In this document: positions 25,044-34,400 of the stretch, one piece after another | Layout of the letters: the number at the start of each line of letters is the position of its first letter | Numbering within the stretch: position 1 is the stretch's first letter | Source: an uncultured Solirubrobacteraceae bacterium | GTDB lineage: Bacteria > Actinomycetota > Thermoleophilia > Solirubrobacterales > Solirubrobacteraceae | Length of the DNA: 64,000 bases | NCBI GenBank assembly: GCA_902806175.1 | Contig: CADCVQ010000054.1 | Coordinates: forward strand, 1 to 64,000 | Reading direction: 5' to 3' | Made by a program: the position numbers and the translations under genes | The notes under the pieces: model-generated | What the model saw: only the letters and a program-made list of their open reading frames with translations | The model's database searches: none | What the model was told of the DNA's origin: nothing

Positions 25044-26029
25044 AGCTGCTGGTCTGCGGCGGCGCCGGGTTCATCGGCTCGGCATTCGTCCGCGTGCGCC
25101 TCGACGACCACGGCGATGCGGTGACCGTGCTCGACAAGCTCACGTACGCCGGCCGGCGCGAGAACCTCGAGGGGCTGGACGTCGGCTTCGTGCATGCCGG
25201 CATCGAGGACGCCGACGCCGTCGCCGACGCGATGCAGGGCGTCGACGCGGTCGTGAACTTCGCCGCCGAGACGCACGTCGACCGCTCGATCGCCGAGCCC
25301 GGCGCGTTCGTCACGACGCACGCCGTCGGGACGTGGGTGCTGCTGGAGGCCGCGCGCGCGGCCGGCGTGCGCTACCTGCAGGTCTCGACCGACGAGGTCT
25401 ACGGCTCGATCGAGCAGGGCTCGTTCACGGAGTCCTCGCCGCTCGCGCCCTCCTCCCCCTACAGCGCGACGAAGGCGGGCGCCGACCTGCTCGTCGCCTC
25501 GTACTTCCACACGTACGGCCTCGAGACGCTGATCTGCCGCGGCTCGAACAACTACGGCCCGCGCCAGTACCCCGAGAAGCTCATCCCGCTGATGGTGCTC
25601 AACGCGCTGCACGGCGACCCGCTGCCGGTGTACGGCGACGGCCTGCAGGTGCGCAACTGGCTCTACGTCGAGGACTTCGCGCGCGGGATCGGCCACGTCC
25701 TCGCGCACGGGGCGCCAGGCGAGGCCTACAACGTCGGCGGCCCCGACGAGTGCCCGAACATCGAGGTCGTGCAGCGGATCCTCGAGCTGACGGGGGCCGA
25801 CGAGTCGCTGCTGACCTACGTCCAGGACCGCCCGGGGCACGACCGCCGCTACTCGCTGGGCTCCGAGAAGGTCCGCGCGCTCGGCTGGGAGGCGCAGGTG
25901 CGCTTTGCCGAGGGGCTCGCCCAGACCGTCGCCTGGTATGAGGACAACCGCGCCTGGTGGGGGCCGGTTCGCTCAGGCGCCTACCGCGAATACTACGAGC
26001 GCCAGTACGGCTCGCGCATCGGCGAGTAG
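25040..26029 (+). CDS. rmlB: dTDP-glucose 4,6-dehydratase
   Basis: Converts dTDP-glucose to dTDP-4-keto-6-deoxyglucose. The 329-residue protein has the NAD-binding motif LVCGGAGFIGSAFV, NFAAETHVDRSI, the STDEVYGS catalytic segment (Thr, Asp, Glu), the YSATKAG Tyr/Lys pair and the RGSNNYGPRQYPEKLIP signature of RmlB. Coupled to rmlD. The 3,5-epimerase rmlC that would complete rhamnose synthesis is not in the window, and the convergent gene starting beyond is unrelated. Confidence 0.94.
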   Translation: MKLLVCGGAGFIGSAFVRVRLDDHGDAVTVLDKLTYAGRRENLEGLDVGFVHAGIEDADAVADAMQGVDAVVNFAAETHVDRSIAEPGAFVTTHAVGTWVLLEAARAAGVRYLQVSTDEVYGSIEQGSFTESSPLAPSSPYSATKAGADLLVASYFHTYGLETLICRGSNNYGPRQYPEKLIPLMVLNALHGDPLPVYGDGLQVRNWLYVEDFARGIGHVLAHGAPGEAYNVGGPDECPNIEVVQRILELTGADESLLTYVQDRPGHDRRYSLGSEKVRALGWEAQVRFAEGLAQTVAWYEDNRAWWGPVRSGAYREYYERQYGSRIGE

Positions 26030-26033
26030 CGTC

Positions 26034-26606
26034 TTACGAACGCGCCTGCTGCCAGGCCGGCGGATCTTCGGCCAGTGCGTCGGCGATCAGGCCCGTCGTG
26101 AACGCGTAGACGGACTTGTGCAGGACGTCGATGACCTGCTCGTCGCGCGGCCAGGTCCACGGCGGCGCGCCCTGCCCGGTGATGTTCTCGAGCGTCTGGT
26201 CGTTGGCGAGGCGGATGACGGTGAACATCGCCGACGCCCGCGGCCCGCGCAGGCCGCCCTCGGCCATCAGGCCGCGCCAGGCGCCGAGCAGGATCGCCTG
26301 TCCGAAATGCATGGTGAGGTTCAGGGCGTGGCGCTCGCGGTCGGGCCGCTGCCTGCGTCCGAGGACGCGCTCGAGGGTGTGCGCCGGCATGTACGAGCTC
26401 GGGCGGCGCGTCAGGCGTTGCTCGAGCTTCTCGCCGAGCGTCATGACGGCGACGCCGCCCGCGCCGGCGAGCATGCCCTTCCAGACGCCGGCGCGGACGC
26501 GGGCGCCGACGTCGATGCGACCGGGATCGTCATGGCGGATCCAGCGAGCGCGATTGCGCAGCGCGCGCATGTCGCGATTCACGAGCTGTTCGGTCAGGGT
26601 CGCCAC
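26034..26606 (-). CDS. Small membrane-associated protein of unknown function
   Basis: I start this at the GTG at 26606 because AGGAGG lies 5 bases before it; the frame is open further but with atypical Arg-rich sequence. The 190-residue product has a short hydrophobic stretch near residue 42 (VWKGMLAGAGGVAVMTLGE), a second near 105 (MHFGQAILLGAWRGLMAEGG) and a third near 170 (VYAFTTGLIADALAE). This pattern of Gly/Ala helices with a conserved-looking MTLGEKLEQRLT segment is like small DUF1440/DUF6789-type membrane proteins, but the match is by eye only. It ends 4 bp from rmlB, convergently. Confidence 0.65.
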   Translation of the reverse strand: MATLTEQLVNRDMRALRNRARWIRHDDPGRIDVGARVRAGVWKGMLAGAGGVAVMTLGEKLEQRLTRRPSSYMPAHTLERVLGRRQRPDRERHALNLTMHFGQAILLGAWRGLMAEGGLRGPRASAMFTVIRLANDQTLENITGQGAPPWTWPRDEQVIDVLHKSVYAFTTGLIADALAEDPPAWQQARS

Positions 26607-26713
26607 AGCTGCCTCCTGGTCGCGTCGGTCGCGCGCGGATACCACGTCCGGGCAGATGGATAACGGCGTGGTTGAGGCCGCCGCGCCCGAAGAACTGGCG
26701 GCGCGCGGGCGAA

Positions 26714-27124
26714 CTACGACTGCAGCGAGGAGATCCGCCAGCCCGCTCCGGCCCTCTCGAGCTGGAGCGTGTCCGTCTTCTCGTTGGAGCCCGAGCCGGA
26801 GATCACCTTGGCTGTGGCCGTGTCGCCACGGATCGTGACGTCGTCGACCGTCAGGTCCTTCGACGAGGCGTCCTCGAAGGCCTCGCGGGCCGCGGTCGTG
26901 CAGGTGGTCCCCTGCTCCTTGAGCGCCGCGAGCAGCTTCTCGCTGAGCAGCTTCGTGCACAACCGCTCGGCGTCGTCCTCGCGCGCGGCCTCCTCCATCG
27001 CCTCGACGGCCACCGCGACGGCCTTGTCTGGGCCGCTGAACTCCTCGGCGGAGTCGCGCGGCGCGCCGGCCCCGCACGCCGACAGCAGGAGCGCCACAAG
27101 ACACACTGTGAGGGCCGGTCTCAT
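26714..27124 (-). CDS. Lipoprotein of unknown function
   Basis: The 136-residue product has a lipoprotein signal (MRPALTVCLVALLLSAC) with the lipobox LSAC and the lipidated cysteine at residue 17. The mature part is a small alpha/beta domain (AERLCTKLLSEKLLAALKEQG, LTVDDVTIRGDTATAKV, DTLQLERAGAGWRIS), the shape of DUF4878/SnoaL-like NTF2-fold domains found in many actinobacterial lipoproteins, with two further Cys that could form a disulfide. It is divergent from the TetR gene starting 29 bp away, so the regulator may control it. Confidence 0.8.
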   Translation of the reverse strand: MRPALTVCLVALLLSACGAGAPRDSAEEFSGPDKAVAVAVEAMEEAAREDDAERLCTKLLSEKLLAALKEQGTTCTTAAREAFEDASSKDLTVDDVTIRGDTATAKVISGSGSNEKTDTLQLERAGAGWRISSLQS

Positions 27125-27152
27125 CGGCCCGGGAGCCTATCTAGACTGCCGC

Positions 27153-27812
27153 GTGGTGACTCCCGAGCTCGGTCCCTCCGCTCAGCCGATCCCGCGCGGG
27201 CGCCACGCGCCGCCGCTCGAGGTGCGCCTGGAAGTCCAGAAGCACCGCCTCTTCGCCGCGGCTGCGATCGTGTTCTCGAAGGTCGGCTACGCCGAGGCGA
27301 GCGCCGAGGCGATCAGCCGCCAGGCGGGCATGTCCAAGGCGACCTTCTATGAGCACTTCGCCAACAAGGAGGAGTGCCTCGTCGCGCTCTTCGAGTACGC
27401 GATGGCATCGTTCCTGGAGGAGCTCGTGGCGGCGTCGCGCGGCGCCGAGCGCAGGTTCGAGGAGCGCCACAGCGCCGGACTGCACGCGATTCTCGTCTCG
27501 ATCGAGGACAACCCGATGCTCGCGCAGGCGATCCTCGTCGAGACCGTCGGCGCCGGCCCGCGCCTGGCCGAGCTGCGGATCGCCGCGCTCAACGCGTTCG
27601 CGCAGGTCATGTACGAGCAGACCGTGCGCGCCGCCGAGCTGAGCGGCGGGCCGGCGTTCGCCTCTGCCGACGAGGCGTTCGCGATCGTCGGCGCGACGTT
27701 CGAGCTCGTGTCGCGCCAGCTGCGCACGGGCGAGCCCGCGCGCCTGCTCGACCTGCAGCCGCTGATCGAGCGGCTGATCATCGGCCTGCTGTCGCAACCG
27801 CCGCACGCTTGA
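27153..27812 (+). CDS. TetR-family transcriptional regulator
   Basis: The 219-residue product has the TetR helix-turn-helix at about residues 38-75 (FAAAAIVFSKVGYAEASAEA, AGMSKATFYEHFANKEECL). The C-terminal ligand domain (about 80-219) is helical, with no specific signature. GTG 27153 or the adjacent GTG 27156 is the start; a Pro-rich leader of about 25 residues precedes the HTH. It is divergent from the lipoprotein gene and translationally coupled to the uracil-DNA glycosylase gene (TTGA overlap), so it may autoregulate that pair. Confidence 0.88.
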   Translation: MVTPELGPSAQPIPRGRHAPPLEVRLEVQKHRLFAAAAIVFSKVGYAEASAEAISRQAGMSKATFYEHFANKEECLVALFEYAMASFLEELVAASRGAERRFEERHSAGLHAILVSIEDNPMLAQAILVETVGAGPRLAELRIAALNAFAQVMYEQTVRAAELSGGPAFASADEAFAIVGATFELVSRQLRTGEPARLLDLQPLIERLIIGLLSQPPHA

Positions 27813-28510
27813 GCTCCGGGCGCGAGGAGCTCGAGCTCGAGCGGCTCGAGCGGGCGATCGTCGACTGCCGGCGCTGCCCGCGCCTCGTCGCGTGGCGCGA
27901 GCTCGTGGCGCGCGAGAAGCGCGCGTCGTTCGCGCACGAGGACTACTGGGGGCGCCCGATCCCGGGCTTCGGCGACCCGCGGGCGCGGGTGATGGTCCTC
28001 GGGCTTGCGCCGGCGGCGCACGGCGGCAATCGCACCGGGCGCGTGTTCACCGGCGACCGCTCGGGCGACTTCCTGTTCGCGGCGCTGCACCGCACCGGCT
28101 TCGCCAACCAGCCGCTGTCGCGCCACGCCGGCGACGGTCTGCGCCTGCAGGACGCGTGGATCGCCGCCGCCGTGCGCTGCGCGCCACCCGCCAACAAGCC
28201 GACGCCGGTCGAGCGTGACGCCTGCCTGCCCTACGCGCTGCGCGAGCTCGAGCTGCTCGCCGCCGTACGCGTGATCGTCTGCCTCGGCGCGTTCGCCTGG
28301 GACGCCGCGCTGCGGATCCTCACCGGGGGCGGCGTCACGGTCCCGCGGCCGCGGCCGCGCTTCGGCCACGCCGCCGAGCTCGTGCTGCCCGACGCGCCGC
28401 TGCTGCTGGGCTGCTTTCACCCCAGCCAGCAGAACACGTTCACCGGCAAGCTCACCGAGGCGATGATCGATGCGGTGCTGCTGCGCGCGCGGGAGGTCTG
28501 CGCCGGCTAG
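27809..28510 (+). CDS. Family 5 (type b) uracil-DNA glycosylase
   Basis: Removes uracil and other deaminated bases from DNA. The 233-residue product has the family-5 motif GLAPAAHGGNRTGRVFTGD near residue 67 (motif A lacks the usual catalytic Asp/Asn position of families 1-2), the CFHPSQQNT motif near the C-terminus, and the four cysteines expected for a 4Fe-4S cluster (CRRCPRL, then CAPP and C further on, with VICLGAFAW). It starts at a TTG overlapping the stop of the TetR gene. It converges with the M36 peptidase gene 4 bp away. Confidence 0.9.
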   Translation: MSSGREELELERLERAIVDCRRCPRLVAWRELVAREKRASFAHEDYWGRPIPGFGDPRARVMVLGLAPAAHGGNRTGRVFTGDRSGDFLFAALHRTGFANQPLSRHAGDGLRLQDAWIAAAVRCAPPANKPTPVERDACLPYALRELELLAAVRVIVCLGAFAWDAALRILTGGGVTVPRPRPRFGHAAELVLPDAPLLLGCFHPSQQNTFTGKLTEAMIDAVLLRAREVCAG

Positions 28511-28514
28511 AGCT

Positions 28515-31271
28515 CTACGGCTCGACGGCCTTGGCGAGCTGCTCGCCGCGGATCAGCAGCGGCTCGTAGCCCGTGAACTGGATCGAGAGCTGGCCGCCGG
28601 AGCGCGCCTCGCCGGGCAGCGCGGACGCAACCGACCAGGCGCCGTTGACGATCCTCGCCCGGTACGTGACGAACGCCGTGTCACCGCCGGCCTGCGCGTA
28701 GCCGAGGCGGACGCGCACCACGCCTCGTGCCCGCGCGCTGATCGAGCCCGACACGAGCAGGCGCCCGCGGGTGTCGATGCGCGCGCTGCGGCGCACGAGC
28801 AGCGCCTTGCCGCGCGCGGCGCGCAGGGTGACGGTGTCGGGCTGCACCGTCTGGCTGCCGTCGTAGGCGAGCGTGAAGATCCCGGTCGACTTGCGTCGCT
28901 GACCTGGCGGCAGCACGCGCGAGATGCGGATCGTTCCGCGCACGACGGGCGCGGTGAACCGCGTCGTCGTGCCCGACGAGCGATACGTGACCGAGACGCG
29001 TCCGGAGGCGAGCGTCGTCATGCGGGCGAGCACGTCGAGGCGGCCGGCCTTCACGCCCGCGCGCAGGACCTCGAGCTTGGCCGGCGCGCGCGTGCGGGCG
29101 GACGGAGGCGTCGGCGTCGGTGTCGGCGTCGGTGCCGGTGCCGGCGTCGGCGTCGGTGCCGGCGTCGGCGTCGGCGCAGGCGCAGGCGCAGGGTCGATCG
29201 GCGTCGTGACGGGAGGGGTCCCGGCCGGCGGCAGGTCGAACGCCTCCTGCGCGGTGGTCGCGGCGGCGCTCGCCGTCGAAGCGCTGAAGCCCATGCCGCG
29301 AGCGGCGAACACCCGCCACAACGTGTCGTGGTTCGCGCCGCCCAGCGCCCGGTCGGCCTGGATGATCGCGGTGCGCGCTTCAAGAAACGACGGGTTGATG
29401 GGCGACAGGCGCAGGCCGCCGGTGACCAGTGCCCGGGCGGTCTGTGCGCCGAGTGCACGGCGCAGGTCCCAGAGCGTCTGCACCCAGATCTCGCCGTTGT
29501 CGTGGACGGGGAACTCGTTATCCGGCGACGTCGGGAACCTGCCGAGGTCGCCAAGGGTGAAGCCGCCCGGTCCGGCCGCTCGGGGACCCTGGCATGCGGG
29601 TGCCGACGAACCGACGCGGCAGTCGAGGCCCTGCCAGCGAAAGCCGCCCGGCACGAGATACCCGCCGAGCTCGAGCTCGCCCTCCGTCGCGGTGTCGGGC
29701 ACGAGCCCCTCACCGACGAGGAAGTCCAGCGCGTACCAGTCGCTCCACCCTTCACCCAGGGCACGCGATTGGATCGCATCGAGCCCCGCCCCGTTGCCAA
29801 CAGACCGGTTCGTCAAGCCGTGCGTGTACTCGTGGTAGACGACGTCGGCCGTGTCGGCGGCGTTCAGCGACGGGTTCGTGAAGAAGAAGGTCTGCAGCCA
29901 GGGCGACTCGCCGTCGGGTGGCGTCGACATGCTGGCGTTGTCGGTGCTCGTCGGCAGGGGAGGATCCTCGCTGTGGTCCGGATTGAGGTAGTTGTCGCTC
30001 TCCGCCAGGACGGCGTCGCCGCCCAGTCCGGGACCGCCGGGGCCGTCGGCGTCGGCGAACTCGAAGCCGCGCGCGACGTGGGTGAACCCGATCGGAGCGG
30101 CCCTCAGGTGGTCGTGGAACCTGTTGACGAAGTAGAAGAGCTGCGTCGTCGACTGGTTGCGGTTCGTGGCGCGGGTGCTGGCGTCGGTGGAGTTCCAGGT
30201 GCAGCCGGGCGGAGGGCAGGTCTGGCCGGGCACGCTGAACGGCACGGTCGGATAATCCCAATCGGTTCCGGAGCTCGGCGGGATGTTGAAATCGCCGCTG
30301 CTGGGGCCGTCGACTGCGTCGGCGTCGGCGAAAGCCCACGCGTTGTTTCCGCGCAGCGCGGTGCCGTTGGATCGGTTCAGCCACGCCGGATCGGCGGCGA
30401 GGTCGACGACCACGGGCGTCCCGCCGCGCGGCGCGCCCGGATGGTTCTCGTGGACGCGCGCGCGGGACGCGAACTCCGTCAGCGACCGGCGCTTGAGCAC
30501 CTCGCCGTTCGCCGCGTCGATGACGACCTCGTAGAGGAAGCGATGCTCGCCGGTCACCAGCAGGCGCCACGCCAGCCGCGTCGCCGAGCCGTCGTGGAAG
30601 AGCGTCAGCTCGGCGGTGTCGCCGTTGGAGAAGCGCGTCGCGCGCTCGGCGCCACGGCTGCGCTGTGCGCGCGGCGCGATCATCGCGCCATCGACCTCCT
30701 GCTTGGCGGCGGCGAGCGCGGCCCCGGCGCCGATGCCGGGTTCGATCGAGGCGACGCGCAGGCCCGCGACGGCCGCGCCGCCGACGTTCAGCAGCCGGCC
30801 GTCCTCGTCGAGGTTCGCCAGCAGGACGTTGTCGTAGGCGGCGATCCCGCGGTAGGTCTGCGTGTAGGCCAGATGCGTCACGCCGTCGGGCGAGCGGTAG
30901 CGGCTCGTGAGCGCCAGCGCGTCGAGGTCGCCCGCCTGGAGGCCGAAGACAGCGGGACGCGCACGCACGTAGTCCAGCGCGATCTGCGCGGGCGAAGCCG
31001 CACGGCGACCGGTCAAGAAGCCATCCGCCCGGGCGACGAGCCGCACGGCACCGCTGACGCGGTCGGTCGCCACGGTGCCCTCGTCGCCGAGCTGGCGCTC
31101 CAGCGCCGCCCGCGCCCGCCGCTCGACGGCGGGCACCGGTCCACCGTCCGCCCGGCGAACGTCGACGTTGCGCAGCGGCCGCTCGTCGCGCGACGCAGCA
31201 GCCGCTGCCGCAGGTGCGGCGACGACGAGCGCGGCGAAGGCCGTGAGGACGGCGGGCAGGAGACGAATCAT
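28515..31271 (-). CDS. Secreted M36 (fungalysin-type) metallopeptidase
   Basis: A 918-residue secreted zinc peptidase. The signal peptide is MIRLLPAVLTAFAALVVA. An FTP-like propeptide domain (about 40-160; HLAYTQTYRGIAAYDNVLLA) and a PepSY-like segment (TRLAWRLLV) are followed by the catalytic domain with H480/E481/H484 in YHEYTHGLTN, the signature for M36. A low-complexity spacer of Pro/Thr/Ala repeats near residue 695-725 (29095-29190 in DNA) leads to a C-terminal beta-rich domain of about 190 residues that may bind the cell surface. I use the ATG at 31271 (MIRLL) rather than a GTG four codons earlier. It is divergent from the Lhr helicase gene. Confidence 0.9.
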   Translation of the reverse strand: MIRLLPAVLTAFAALVVAAPAAAAAASRDERPLRNVDVRRADGGPVPAVERRARAALERQLGDEGTVATDRVSGAVRLVARADGFLTGRRAASPAQIALDYVRARPAVFGLQAGDLDALALTSRYRSPDGVTHLAYTQTYRGIAAYDNVLLANLDEDGRLLNVGGAAVAGLRVASIEPGIGAGAALAAAKQEVDGAMIAPRAQRSRGAERATRFSNGDTAELTLFHDGSATRLAWRLLVTGEHRFLYEVVIDAANGEVLKRRSLTEFASRARVHENHPGAPRGGTPVVVDLAADPAWLNRSNGTALRGNNAWAFADADAVDGPSSGDFNIPPSSGTDWDYPTVPFSVPGQTCPPPGCTWNSTDASTRATNRNQSTTQLFYFVNRFHDHLRAAPIGFTHVARGFEFADADGPGGPGLGGDAVLAESDNYLNPDHSEDPPLPTSTDNASMSTPPDGESPWLQTFFFTNPSLNAADTADVVYHEYTHGLTNRSVGNGAGLDAIQSRALGEGWSDWYALDFLVGEGLVPDTATEGELELGGYLVPGGFRWQGLDCRVGSSAPACQGPRAAGPGGFTLGDLGRFPTSPDNEFPVHDNGEIWVQTLWDLRRALGAQTARALVTGGLRLSPINPSFLEARTAIIQADRALGGANHDTLWRVFAARGMGFSASTASAAATTAQEAFDLPPAGTPPVTTPIDPAPAPAPTPTPAPTPTPAPAPTPTPTPTPPSARTRAPAKLEVLRAGVKAGRLDVLARMTTLASGRVSVTYRSSGTTTRFTAPVVRGTIRISRVLPPGQRRKSTGIFTLAYDGSQTVQPDTVTLRAARGKALLVRRSARIDTRGRLLVSGSISARARGVVRVRLGYAQAGGDTAFVTYRARIVNGAWSVASALPGEARSGGQLSIQFTGYEPLLIRGEQLAKAVEP

Positions 31272-31405
31272 GAGAAGACCCACCGCGTAAACGCGCGGGA
31301 GACCTCCATCTTGCCCAATCGTCGCGGATAACTCGCAGCGTGCAGACGTCTGTACGACCCGCCAGGTGGTTCATGGCGCATCCGCAGGGCACTAGCCTGC
31401 AGCGC

Positions 31406-34400
31406 ATGGCGCTGTCGCAGTTCACGCCCGCCGTCCGTGACTGGTTTCAATCGGCGTTCGACGGGCCGACCGAGGTCCAGATCCAGGCCTGGCCGGCGAT
31501 CGCGACCGGCGAGCACACCCTGATCTCCGCCCCGACCGGATCGGGCAAGACGCTCGCCGCGTTTCTGTGGGCGCTCGACCGCCTGGCGCGCGACGCCCCC
31601 GGCGCGGGGCACACGCGCCTCGTCTACGTCTCCCCGCTGAAGGCGCTCGCCTACGACATCGACCGCAACCTGCGCGCGCCGCTGCGTGGGATCGGCGCCG
31701 ACCTGACCGTCGGCGTGCGCACAGGGGATACGCCGCAGCGCGACCGCGCCGCGATGCGCCGCAATCCACCAGACATCCTCATCACGACGCCGGAGTCGCT
31801 GTACCTCATGCTGTCCAGCGGCGCGCGCGAGATCCTGACGAACGTCGAGGCGGTGATCATCGACGAGATCCACGCCGTCGCCGCCACGAAGCGCGGATCG
31901 CACCTCGCGCTGACGCTCGAGCGCCTCGCGGCGCTGCAGGAGGGCGGCCGCAGCGAGCCGCAGCGGATCGGCCTGTCGGCGACGCAGAACCCGCTCGAGG
32001 AGGTCGGGCGCTTCATGGTCGGGCCGCGGCGGACGTGCACGATCGTCGACGCGGGCGTACGCAAGCCGCTGGATCTGCAGATCCACGTGCCGGTCGAGTC
32101 GATGGTCGAGCCCGAGCAGAGCGCACCCGGCGACCCGCTGGACCCGGTCGACGCGATGCTTGGCGACGAGGCGACGCGCCGCTCGATCTGGCCGGCGATC
32201 TATCCGGAGATTCTCAAGCTCGTGCAGGAGCATCGCTCGACGATCGTCTTCGTCAACGCGCGCCGCGGCGCCGAGCGGCTCGCGCTGCGCCTCAACGAAC
32301 TCGCCAATGCCGACCTGCCCGAGGGCGCGAGCCCGCGCGACATCGCGCGTGCCCACCACGGCTCGCTCGCGCGCGAGGAGCGCCTCGTCGTCGAGGAGAT
32401 GCTCAAGGCGGGCGAGCTTCCGTGCCTCGTCGCGACCTCGTCGCTGGAGCTCGGCATCGACATGGGCGCGGTCGACCTCGTGCTGCAGGTCGAGTCGCCC
32501 AAGTCGGTGGCGCGCGGGCTGCAGCGCATCGGCCGCGCCGGCCACAACGTCGGCGACGTCTCCAAGGGCCGGATCTTCCCGAAGTTCCGCGCCGACCTGC
32601 TCGAGTGCGCGGTCGTCTGCAAGCTCATGCGCGGCGGCGAGATCGAGCCGACGGTCGTTCCGCGCAACGCGCTGGACGTGCTCGCGCAGCACATCGTCTC
32701 GATCGCGGCCAGCCGTGACGAGGACGATCCAATCGCGGTCGACGACCTCTACGCGCTCGTCACGCGCACCCATTCCTATGCCGAGCTGTCGCGCCCGCTG
32801 CTGGAGAACGTGCTCGACATGCTCGACGGGCGCTATCCGTCGCAGGAGTTCGGCGAGCTGCGGGCGCGTATCGTCTGGGACCGCGTCGGCGGCACGATCC
32901 GGGCGCGCAAGGGCGCCCGCCAGCTCGCGATCACGAACGCCGGCACGATCCCCGATCGCGGCCTGTTCAGCGTCGTCCTCCCTGACGGCCGCCGCGTCGG
33001 CGAGCTCGACGAGGAGATGGTCTACGAGGCGCGGGCCGGCCAGACGTTCCTGCTCGGCGCGAGCACCTGGCGCATCGAGGAGATCGGCCGCGACCGCGTC
33101 GTCGTCACGCCCGCCCCGGGCGCGCCGGGCGCGGTCCCGTTCTGGAAGGGCGACGGCGTCGGGCGCCCGAAGGAGCTCGGCAGGGCGATCGGCGCGTTCA
33201 GCCGCTGGGCCGTCGAGCAGGACGCCGCGACCCTGCAGGCCGACTACGACCTCGATCCGTATGCAGCGCGCAACCTGCTCGTCTTCCTGCGCGAGCAGCA
33301 GGACGCCACACGCGTGCTGCCGTCGGACCGCACGATCGTCGTCGAGCGCTTCCGCGACGAGATCGGCGACTGGCGCCTGTGCGTGCTGTCGCCCTACGGC
33401 GGGCGCGTGCACGCCGCCTGGGGCCTGGCGCTGTCGCGCCGCATCCGCGAGCGCTACGGCCTGGAGTCCGACGCGATCTGGTCTGACGACGGGATCATCG
33501 TCCACCTGCCCGACGCCGACGAGCCGCCGGGCGCCGAACTCGTCCTCGTCGAGGCCGACGAGGTGCAGGAGGCCGTCGTCGCCGAGCTCGCCTCGTCCGC
33601 CCTGTTCGGCGCGCGCTTTCGCGAGAACGCCGGCCGCGCGCTGCTGATCCCGCGCGCGTATCCGGGGAAGCGGACGCCGCTGTGGCAGCAGCGGCTGAAA
33701 TCCCAGTCGCTGCTGGAGGTCGCCAAGCGCTACCCCGACTTCCCGATCATCCTCGAGACCTACCGCGAGTGCCTGCGTGACGTGCTCGACGTGCCGGGTC
33801 TCGAGGAGCTGCTGCGCGGCCTGCATTCGCGCGAGCTGTCCCTGGTGGAGGTCGAGACGCCGACCGCGTCGCCGTTCGCCTCGTCGCTGCTCTTCGACTA
33901 CGTCGCGACCTACATGTACGAGGGCGACCAGCCCAACGCCGAGCGGCGCGCCGCCGCACTGTCGCTGGACCGCGACCTGCTGCGAGAGCTGCTCGGCCAG
34001 GAGGAGCTGCGCGAGCTGATCGACCCGGGCGCGCTGGAGATGGTCGAGGCCGACTTGCAGCATCGGTCGGACCGCACGCGCGCCGAGACGCGCGACGCAC
34101 TCGGCGACGTGCTGCGCCGCCTCGGTGACCTGACGACCGCCGAGGTCCACGAGCGCGTGCTCGCGGGGATCGACGCCGACAGGATGATCGCGGCGCTCGT
34201 CGCCGAGCGGCGCGCGATCTCGCTGCGGGTCGGCGGCGAGCAGCGCTGGGTCGCCGCCGACGACGCCGGCCTGTACCGCGACGCGCTTGGCGCGATGCCC
34301 GCCGGCGGGCTGCCCGCGGCGTTCCTCGCCGACGTGCCGGACGCGCTCGTCAAGCTCGTCGCGCGCTACGCGCGCACGCACGGTCCGTTCACGACCGGCG

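Noticed and set aside
29095-29190. Apparent satellite repeat (GTCGGC units)
   Set aside because: Explained by the Pro/Thr/Ala linker of the M36 peptidase in frame on the minus strand.
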